Positions 5,477-10,270 of a stretch of 10,270 nucleotides of DNA are shown in pieces (within the stretch, counting starts at the first letter, position 1; every line of letters starts with the position of its first letter). Made by a program: the position numbers and the translations under genes. The stretch covers positions 1 to 10,270 of the forward strand of contig DUOR01000123.1 of the NCBI GenBank assembly GCA_012838715.1, given 5' to 3'. The DNA is from Actinomycetales bacterium (GTDB taxonomy: Bacteria; Actinomycetota; Actinomycetes; Mycobacteriales; Mycobacteriaceae). The notes beneath the pieces are model-generated. The model saw only the letters and a list, made by a program, of their open reading frames with translations. It was not told where the DNA came from and searched no databases.

Positions 5477-7084
5477 GTGGCGGGAAACGGGCACCGGCCG
5501 GCGTTCCACCTGGCCCCGCCGAAGGGCCGCCTCAACGACCCGAACGGGCTCGTGCACCTGGACGGGACCTGGCACGTGTGTTACCAGTGGGACCCCGGGT
5601 TCCCGCATGCGCCGCGGCGGACGGGCTGGGGCTACGCCACGTCGCCGGACCTGCTCGAGTGGCGCCATCACCCGCCGATGCTGGCGCCCGGCGAGGAGTA
5701 CGACGCCGACGGCTGCTTCTCCGGCGGAGCGGTCGCCCCGCAGCGCCCCGGCGACCCGGTCGAGTTTTTCTACACCGGAAACCTGCCGGGGCCGGCTGCC
5801 CTGACCGGCGCGGAGTTGGCCCAGCGGTTCCCCGACGGTATCCCGGTGGGCCACGTCTGGGGTGCGACGCAATGCCTGGCCACCACCGCCCCCGGCCCCG
5901 ACGGAATCCTGCGCCCGGCCGTGAAGGACGCGGCGAACCCGCTCGTCGCCGGGCCGCCGCCGGGCTACACCGCCCATTACCGGGATCCTGTGGTCACCGC
6001 GGATCCGGATGTCCCGGGCCGATGGCGGATGCTGCTCGGCGCGCAAACCGACGACCGCCGCGGCACCGCGCTGCTGCACTATTCCACCGACCGGCGGCGA
6101 TGGGACCGGGGCCGCGAGATCGTCCTCGACGGCCCCACCCCCGGCGGGTACATGTGGGAATGCCCGAACCTGCTGCGCATGACGGACGCGGCGACCGGCG
6201 TGGAGTACGACGTCCTGATCGTTTCGCCGCAGGGAATCCGCGCCGAGGACGGCGACGAACGCCGGAACCGCTACCAGTGCGGGTACGTGGTCGGCCACCT
6301 GCTTGCCGACGACGCCGGCGCCCCCGGTCCCCTCACGTTCCGGGTGACCGAACCGTTCCGGGAGCTGGACCACGGCTTCGAGTTCTACGCACCGCAGGCG
6401 TTCGCGGGCACGGGCCGGCACGTACTGCTGGGATGGATGGGCATGCCCGAGGAGGACGACCAGCCGACCATGGCCTCCGGCGGCTGGCTCCACTGCCTGA
6501 CCTTCGCCCGCGAACTGACTCTGCATGAGGGGCGGCTCATCCAAACCCCCATCGTGCCCGGCGAGGAGGCGATGCCCACCGTGGGCGACGGGCACCGCGG
6601 CGACATTTTCCGGGTGGCCCTCACCGGCGACGGCGCCGTCACTATCCGCGATTCCGGCGGGACCGGCGGACAATACGGGGCCGGCGGGACCGGCGGACTC
6701 CCCCGCACCCGTCTCGACGTCGAGCTGCGCGGCGACCGCCTGATGGTGCGGAGGCATTCCCCCGAGTGGCCGAACCATTTCGGCGACGAGCGCGCCACCA
6801 CCCTGCCCCGGCGGCGGCGCGGAAGCGGGACACACCGCGACCTGGAACTCGGCGACCACGGCGACGCCGACGACGGCAACGCGGGCCACGGCAAGGCTGG
6901 CACGATCGGGGGCGGCGGCCACCGCGTCGACATCCTCGCGGATCACTCGGCAGTCGAAATCGTCGCTGACGACGGTGCTGCCATCTTCTCGCTCCGCCTG
7001 TTCGGGCTGGCGGGCCCATGGGAGGTGTCGTCCCCGGCACTCCGGGGCGGCTCCCGCAATGCCGGCAATGCCCGCAACGATTGA
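5477..7084 (+). CDS. GH32 beta-fructofuranosidase / sucrose-6-phosphate hydrolase
   Basis: A 535-residue glycoside hydrolase family 32 enzyme that cleaves terminal beta-fructosides such as sucrose or sucrose-6-phosphate. The five-bladed propeller has all active-site motifs: RLNDPNG with nucleophile Asp21, CYQWDP, WGYATSPDLLEW, GCFSGGAV, FYTGN, YRDPVV with Asp170 as transition-state stabiliser, and WECPNL with acid/base Glu228. With no signal peptide it should be cytoplasmic, favouring a ScrB-type role, but no sucrose PTS gene is nearby. The C-terminal beta-sandwich is odd: it contains a Gly-rich duplication (about 393-407) and a Gly/Asp/His-rich stretch (about 459-481) where the family is normally compact. 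The start is GTG at 5477, served by AAGGA at 5464-5468 inside the end of the preceding gene, so translation is likely coupled. Confidence 0.92.
   Translation: MAGNGHRPAFHLAPPKGRLNDPNGLVHLDGTWHVCYQWDPGFPHAPRRTGWGYATSPDLLEWRHHPPMLAPGEEYDADGCFSGGAVAPQRPGDPVEFFYTGNLPGPAALTGAELAQRFPDGIPVGHVWGATQCLATTAPGPDGILRPAVKDAANPLVAGPPPGYTAHYRDPVVTADPDVPGRWRMLLGAQTDDRRGTALLHYSTDRRRWDRGREIVLDGPTPGGYMWECPNLLRMTDAATGVEYDVLIVSPQGIRAEDGDERRNRYQCGYVVGHLLADDAGAPGPLTFRVTEPFRELDHGFEFYAPQAFAGTGRHVLLGWMGMPEEDDQPTMASGGWLHCLTFARELTLHEGRLIQTPIVPGEEAMPTVGDGHRGDIFRVALTGDGAVTIRDSGGTGGQYGAGGTGGLPRTRLDVELRGDRLMVRRHSPEWPNHFGDERATTLPRRRRGSGTHRDLELGDHGDADDGNAGHGKAGTIGGGGHRVDILADHSAVEIVADDGAAIFSLRLFGLAGPWEVSSPALRGGSRNAGNARND
6654..6698 (+). 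repeat. 18-bp perfect direct repeat inside the GH32 gene
   Basis: The 18-nt word CCGGCGGGACCGGCGGAC occurs at 6654-6671 and again at 6681-6698. The 27-nt period keeps the reading frame and encodes a repeated GGTGG motif separated by QYGA. It is an in-frame nine-codon duplication. Confidence 0.85.
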
Positions 7085-7096
7085 AGGGGACGCCCG

Positions 7097-7441
7097 ATGA
7101 CCGCAGGCAATGAAGCCCGCGACGACCTGGTGCAGCGGGTGCGCGAGGCACTGGCCGACCTTGCACCTCGCGAGGTGCGCATGTTCGGCGGCACCTCCTT
7201 CATGGTGGACGACCGCATGGTCGCCGCCGCCCGCAGCGGCGGAAACCTGCTGTTGCACGTCGACCCGGAAGACAATGAACGGCTCCTGAGCGAACCCGGC
7301 GCGGGCCCCGCGTACATGGGTGCGGACAGGGAGATGGGACCGGGGTGGATCACCGTGCATCCCGACGCACTTCGCGGCGAAAAGCTGCGGAAGTGGCTCG
7401 AACCGGCGCTTGCGTTCCACGCCTCGCAACGCGACGGCTGA
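7097..7441 (+). CDS. TfoX N-terminal domain protein
   Basis: A 114-residue protein consisting of essentially one TfoX N-terminal domain. Visible hallmarks are REVRMFGGTSFMVDDRMVAA (MFGG at 29-32, then the F-M-V-x-x-x-M-V strand), LLLHVDPEDNERLL, EPGAGPAYMG and GWITVHPDAL, followed by a C-terminal KLRKWLEPAL helix. Stand-alone TfoX_N proteins are common in actinobacteria and are not shown to be competence regulators; the TfoX C-terminal domain is missing, so a competence role should not be assumed. The ATG at 7097 has AGGGG (7085-7089) at 7-nt spacing directly after the GH32 stop codon, so it is the last gene of the plus-strand run. It converges with the ABC-F gene across a 16-bp gap in which I see no hairpin terminator. 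Confidence 0.85.
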   Translation: MTAGNEARDDLVQRVREALADLAPREVRMFGGTSFMVDDRMVAAARSGGNLLLHVDPEDNERLLSEPGAGPAYMGADREMGPGWITVHPDALRGEKLRKWLEPALAFHASQRDG

Positions 7442-7457
7442 GGCGGACGGCGCCGGT

Positions 7458-9092
7458 TCAGAGGCCCCCTTCCTCGGGTTCGTCAGCCACGGTCAACGCG
7501 CCGCCATCGCCGAGATGCAGCCACGTATCGATACCCAGCCTGCGCAGGAACGCATAGTCGTGGCTCACCACGACCACGGCGCCGCGATAGGCCACCAAGG
7601 CACCGACCACTTCATCGATGCTGCTTAAGTCGAGGTTGTTCGTCGGCTCGTCGAGAACCAGCAGATGGTGGGCGGGCTCCGCGAGAAGCAACCGCGCCAG
7701 AGCTACCCGGAATCGCTCGCCACCGGACAACGCGGCGACGCGCTTGCCGACGTCGTCGCCGGTGAACAGGAAGCGGGCGAGATTCGCCCGCACGCGCTGC
7801 GGGTCCGCGGACGGTACCGCCTGGAGCACGCTTTCGATGACGGTCACGCTTTCATCGAGGTGATCGAGGCGCTGCGGAAGGTACCCAATCCGGTTGGTGT
7901 GAGGCACCAACCGGGGATACGTCTCCGATTCGGGATGCCACAGGGTTTCCAGCAACCGCGTTTTGCCGGCTCCATTCCTGCCGATCAACGCGACCCGCTC
8001 CGGCCCGAACATAAGGTGGGCCGGGCCGTCGGCGGCGCGCCACTCGAGAATGCGGCGGCCGGCCGGCACATCCGGGTCGGGGAGATCGATCCGGATACTC
8101 TCCTGCCTCCGCACGCGGGTCTCCCGGGCTTTCAGGGCCCGCTCGGCGTCTTCGACGGCCCGCTGGTGCTCGCCGCGGAGTTTTCCGGCGGAGACCTGCG
8201 CTTCGCTGCGCCGCAGATTCATGATTATCTTCGGCCGCCGTTTATTGCGGTAGTCGGTCTTCGCGTACGACTTTCGGCGGGAGAGCTTCGTCTCGGCCTC
8301 GATGCGCTGGCGCTTTTCCGCGTTCAGCGCTTGTTCGGCGGTGCGCACCGCTTGTTCGGCCGCGGCCTGCTCCCGGGCGAGGTGCTCGCGGTATTCGCCA
8401 TAGGAACCACCGAACACGGAGATCGTGTGATTCCGCAGTTCGGCGATGGAATCCATGCGTTCCAACAGTTCGGTGTCATGGCTGACGACGACGAGGGTGC
8501 CTTTCCAACCGTCGACGATGTCCCCGAGCCGGAGCCGTGCTTCACGATCCAGGTTATTCGTCGGCTCGTCGAGAATCGCGATGGTCGCCCCCGACAATTT
8601 GATGCCGATGAGGGCGGTGAGCACCACCTCTCCGCCCGAGAGCGTGCCGACGGTGTGGCTCAATCCGATTCCCGCCAAGCCGGCGGAATCGAGGAGTGCC
8701 CGCGCCCGGGGCCCGATGTCCCAATCGTCGCCGATCACCTGGAAATGTTCGGGTGCCGCGTCCCCGTGTTCGATGGCGGTCAGGGCATCGAGTTTTCCTT
8801 CGATACCCAACAACTGGGCCACAGTCGTCTCCGCGTCGAGGATGAGTTGCTGCGGAAGGTACGCCACGTCACCGGTGCAGGTGATGGTGCCCGCGGTGGG
8901 TACGAGATCACCCAGAATCAACCGGATCAACGTGGACTTGCCGGCTCCGTTATCGCCGATGAGCCCGGTCCGGCCGACGCCGATTACCGCATCGGTGGGA
9001 TGGAGGATTTCGGCGCCGTCGGGCCAGGAGAATGACACGTCGGCCAACGTGATGGCGGGCGTGATGGGGGTGGAAGTGGTTGAGGTAGACAT
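7458..9092 (-). CDS. ABC-F family ATPase (ribosome-associated; possible antibiotic resistance protein)
   Basis: A 544-residue soluble protein with two ABC ATPase domains and no membrane segments, which marks ABC-F proteins; these bind the ribosomal E site and either tune translation or displace peptidyl-transferase and tunnel drugs. Domain 1 has Walker [10 protein letters not shown] (47-55), signature LSGGE (151-155), Walker B ILDEP with Glu176 and switch His205. The linker (about 232-335) is a long charged K/R/E-rich helical hairpin, the P-site tRNA interaction region. Domain 2 has GRNGAGKT (371-378), LSGGE (455-459), LVLDEP with Glu482, and SHD. The first signature continues [11 protein letters not shown] instead of the usual R-x-x-L-A, a variation I associate with an actinobacterial ABC-F clade. 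The ATG at 9092 has GAAGGAG at 5-nt spacing. The structured leader with a short ORF favours drug-inducible resistance over a housekeeping role. Confidence 0.93.
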   Translation of the reverse strand: MSTSTTSTPITPAITLADVSFSWPDGAEILHPTDAVIGVGRTGLIGDNGAGKSTLIRLILGDLVPTAGTITCTGDVAYLPQQLILDAETTVAQLLGIEGKLDALTAIEHGDAAPEHFQVIGDDWDIGPRARALLDSAGLAGIGLSHTVGTLSGGEVVLTALIGIKLSGATIAILDEPTNNLDREARLRLGDIVDGWKGTLVVVSHDTELLERMDSIAELRNHTISVFGGSYGEYREHLAREQAAAEQAVRTAEQALNAEKRQRIEAETKLSRRKSYAKTDYRNKRRPKIIMNLRRSEAQVSAGKLRGEHQRAVEDAERALKARETRVRRQESIRIDLPDPDVPAGRRILEWRAADGPAHLMFGPERVALIGRNGAGKTRLLETLWHPESETYPRLVPHTNRIGYLPQRLDHLDESVTVIESVLQAVPSADPQRVRANLARFLFTGDDVGKRVAALSGGERFRVALARLLLAEPAHHLLVLDEPTNNLDLSSIDEVVGALVAYRGAVVVVSHDYAFLRRLGIDTWLHLGDGGALTVADEPEEGGL

Positions 9093-9147
9093 GAGGGCTC
9101 CTTCGATGTTCAGCGGAACGCGCTGAACGGGCCCTCGGAAGGCGCCC
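9093..9147 (-). promoter_or_regulatory. candidate translational attenuator sequestering the ABC-F ribosome-binding site
   Basis: On the minus-strand RNA the segment GGGCGCCUUC (9147-9138) can pair with GAAGGAGCCC (9104-9095), which contains the whole Shine-Dalgarno of the ABC-F gene: nine pairs, one mismatch. Nested inside is a perfect 8-bp stem, GUUCAGCG (9128-9121) with CGCUGAAC (9115-9108), and a 5-nt loop. An alternative 6-bp pairing, GAGGGC (9136-9131) with GCCCUC (9098-9093), would cover the bases between Shine-Dalgarno and ATG. The leader ORF stop is 5 nt before the first arm. Its last bases CGCGCUGA (9160-9153) can also pair with UCAGCGCG (9126-9119), a competing fold. The pairings are visible; control is inferred. 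Confidence 0.6.
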
Positions 9148-9152
9148 CTGCG

Positions 9153-9191
9153 TCAGCGCGGAAAAATGCGGTGAACGATCGGGTTGAGCAC
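9153..9191 (-). CDS. 12-codon leader peptide upstream of the ABC-F gene
   Basis: GTG at 9191-9189 opens a 12-codon frame, MLNPIVHRIFPR, ending at TGA (9155-9153). It has a strong Shine-Dalgarno, GAGGA at 9202-9198, 6 nt before the GTG, and lies about 30 nt after the predicted transcription start. The frame ends 5 nt before the arm that can mask the ABC-F ribosome site, the classic geometry of an attenuator leader. The final Phe-Pro-Arg is an X-Pro-X sequence, a class known to arrest ribosomes in the presence of macrolides. If a ribosome stalled with the Pro codon in the P site, its front edge would reach the first bases of the masking arm. It is too short for homology support, so the call rests on ribosome site, position and structure. 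Confidence 0.55.
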   Translation of the reverse strand: MLNPIVHRIFPR

Positions 9192-9227
9192 TGTCTTTCC
9201 TCACCTCGACGACAAAACAGGAGGCCA

Positions 9228-9256
9228 ACCGTAGCCCCCTCGCCGAATGGGCGCAA
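9228..9256 (-). promoter_or_regulatory. promoter of the ABC-F leader transcript
   Basis: On the minus strand a -35-like TTGCGC (9256-9251) is separated by exactly 17 nt from a -10 TACGGT (9233-9228). Transcription would start near 9221, giving a leader of about 130 nt before the ABC-F ATG that contains the 12-codon ORF and the hairpins. I see no AT-rich block directly upstream of the -35 of the kind found at WhiB7-dependent promoters. Confidence 0.5.
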
Positions 9257-9302
9257 GAGCCGACGCCGAAAAAGTGTGTGCGGGCATCGGCCGGGAGAAA
9301 CG

Positions 9303-9329
9303 AAAAGGCCGCCCCACGAGGGGGCGGCC
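9303..9329 (-). terminator. intrinsic terminator of the RlmA-type methyltransferase gene
   Basis: A perfect 9-bp stem (GGCCGCCCC at 9307-9315 with GGGGCGGCC at 9321-9329) has a 5-nt loop, and on the minus strand is followed directly by TTTT (9306-9303). It lies 34 nt after the methyltransferase stop and upstream of the ABC-F promoter, so the two minus-strand genes are probably separate transcripts. Confidence 0.85.
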
Positions 9330-9363
9330 GTCGGCAAGCGGGAACGGGGCGGCTACGTGCAGG

Positions 9364-10248
9364 CTATGCGCCGACCTTCCCCAGTCGCGTCACGTACGCA
9401 CGGGCGGTGACCTCCATCTGCTCCGGCAGAGCGGCGATGCGCTCGGCCAGAACGTCCGGGTGGATGTGTCGGGCCGACGGGCTCATGCCGATCTGGGCGG
9501 CGATGGCGTCCTGGTCGAGGGTCATCGGGAACTCCACCAGCTCCGGCTCCCCCACGGGCGCCAGGTGCCCCTCGGCCTGGGCGATCATGCGCTCGACCTT
9601 GCCGCGCTCCACGTCGATGATGCCCAGCGGCTGGCGCAGCTCACCCAGGTGGCCGGTCGCGGCGGTGAGCACGACGACCTGGCCGCCCGGCTTGAGCACG
9701 CGGGCGAACTCCTCGGCGTTGCGCGGCGCGAAAATGACGGTGATGGCGTCGATGGAGTTGTCGCGGATGGGCAGGCGCGCCCACGCGTCGGCCACCACGG
9801 CGCCGACGCGCGGGTGGCACTTCGCCAGGTGCTTGGCCGCCGGGACGGAGACGTCGATGCCGACGCCGCGCGCGCCGTCCACCCCGTCGAGGGTGTGCGC
9901 CAGGTAGTAGCCGGTGCCGGCGCCGATCTCGAGGATGGCCGGGTTGGCCTCCTCGGCGACGTTCGCGTCGTCGAGGACGTCCTGCACGTTGCCGGTGACG
10001 GCCTCCACGAACGGGGCGTAATGGCCGCCGGAAAGGAAATCCTCGCGGGCGGCGATCATCTTCGCGTCGTCGCCGCTGTAACGCAGGCCGGCGCCGCCGG
10101 CGAGGGTGACGTACCCCTGCCGGGCCACGTCGTAGCTGTGGCCGGACTCCGATTTCACGGTCTGCCACTCGGAGTCCCCGCGCTCCAGCGGGGTGCCGTC
10201 GATGGGGTCGGCGAGCACGTCGATGACGTCGGCGAGCAACCTGTTCAC
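9364..10248 (-). CDS. RlmA-family 23S rRNA (guanine-N1)-methyltransferase-like protein
   Basis: A 294-residue SAM-dependent methyltransferase resembling RlmA(I)/RlmA(II) (RrmA, TlrB), which methylate N1 of G745 or G748 in 23S rRNA hairpin 35 at the exit tunnel. The N-terminal family block is clear: GHSYDVARQGYVTLAGG (36-52), GDDAKMIAAREDFLSGGHYAPF (59-80). The Rossmann domain has ILEIGAGTGYY (105-115), Asp132 after strand beta2, VADAWARLP (152-160) and APRNAEEFARVLKPGG (174-189), then MSPSARH (255-261), a TlrB-like motif. The zinc-finger cysteines of the family are missing: the CPxC position reads DPID and the third cysteine is also replaced, only the His of GH remaining. It may thus have altered RNA recognition or another substrate. 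Start GTG at 10248; GAGGA abuts it, too close for a ribosome site. Confidence 0.85.
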   Translation of the reverse strand: MNRLLADVIDVLADPIDGTPLERGDSEWQTVKSESGHSYDVARQGYVTLAGGAGLRYSGDDAKMIAAREDFLSGGHYAPFVEAVTGNVQDVLDDANVAEEANPAILEIGAGTGYYLAHTLDGVDGARGVGIDVSVPAAKHLAKCHPRVGAVVADAWARLPIRDNSIDAITVIFAPRNAEEFARVLKPGGQVVVLTAATGHLGELRQPLGIIDVERGKVERMIAQAEGHLAPVGEPELVEFPMTLDQDAIAAQIGMSPSARHIHPDVLAERIAALPEQMEVTARAYVTRLGKVGA

Positions 10249-10256
10249 TCCTCGGA

Positions 10257-10262
10257 AAATTA
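10257..10262 (-). promoter_or_regulatory. possible -10 box of the RlmA-type gene (leaderless)
   Basis: TAATTT on the minus strand ends 8 nt before the GTG at 10248, in an AT-rich patch. It would place the transcription start on the start codon and explains why GAGGA directly touching the GTG need not work as a ribosome site. The window ends before any -35 can be assessed. Confidence 0.4.
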
Positions 10263-10270
10263 CGGGGCCC

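Noticed and set aside
5462..7429. 655-codon open frame on the minus strand opposite the GH32 and TfoX genes
   Set aside because: The plus strand holds two genes with complete family motifs; this frame is a long antisense shadow caused by high GC.
9108..9128. GTTCAGCG/CGCTGAAC inverted repeat as a transcription terminator or repressor operator
   Set aside because: It has no T-run on either strand, and lies within the transcribed leader nested inside the ribosome-site pairing, so an RNA regulatory role fits better; operator function cannot be excluded.
8950..9228. TTG-started 92-codon frame running from the ABC-F leader into the ABC-F gene
   Set aside because: It overlaps the ABC-F coding region out of frame, is Arg/His-rich and has no motif. 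The 12-codon ORF has a much better ribosome site and geometry.

Overview
This 10.3 kb window is high-GC DNA carrying eleven protein genes (one cut by the window edge), with one short leader ORF. It most resembles a Corynebacterium or close relative in the Mycobacteriales. The reasons are the GC-rich coding, GTG/TTG starts, TANNNT-type -10 boxes sitting 7-8 nt before several start codons (leaderless genes), and gene order. A divergent glgC/glgA pair with a sigE-linked type O-methyltransferase gene converging on the glgC side is the arrangement I recall from Corynebacterium glutamicum. I see no tRNA, rRNA, CRISPR array, insertion sequence or integrase.

Layout. Positions 1-432 (+) hold the 3' part of an O-methyltransferase gene. 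It ends at a bidirectional hairpin terminator facing a DJ-1/PfpI gene (558-1163, -). A 435-bp non-coding stretch follows; it holds the DJ-1 promoter, six 14-15 bp tandem repeats and a GC-rich hairpin just downstream of glgC. glgC (-) and glgA (+) are divergent around a short intergenic region with facing -10 boxes. After a glgA hairpin comes a tight four-gene + strand run: a DCC-family thiol protein, alpha-acetolactate decarboxylase, a GH32 sucrose/fructoside hydrolase and a TfoX N-terminal-domain protein. Two minus-strand genes converge on this run: an ABC-F ATPase with an elaborate leader, and an RlmA-type 23S rRNA guanine methyltransferase.

How the genes fit together. GlgC makes ADP-glucose from glucose-1-phosphate, and GlgA (a GT4 enzyme, possibly really a maltose-1-phosphate synthase) uses it for glycogen or alpha-glucan. 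The GH32 enzyme would feed hexose from sucrose into metabolism, and acetolactate decarboxylase would divert overflow pyruvate-derived acetolactate to neutral acetoin. The right end is about the ribosome: an ABC-F protein and an RlmA-family methyltransferase sit side by side, the same two protein classes as TlrC and TlrB of tylosin producers.

The most interesting signal is the ABC-F leader (9093-9256, -). It has a promoter, a 12-codon ORF (MLNPIVHRIFPR) with its own Shine-Dalgarno ending in Phe-Pro-Arg, and then a sequence able to pair with the ABC-F Shine-Dalgarno around an internal 8-bp hairpin. This looks like a drug-inducible translational attenuator; the pairing is visible, the function is inferred.
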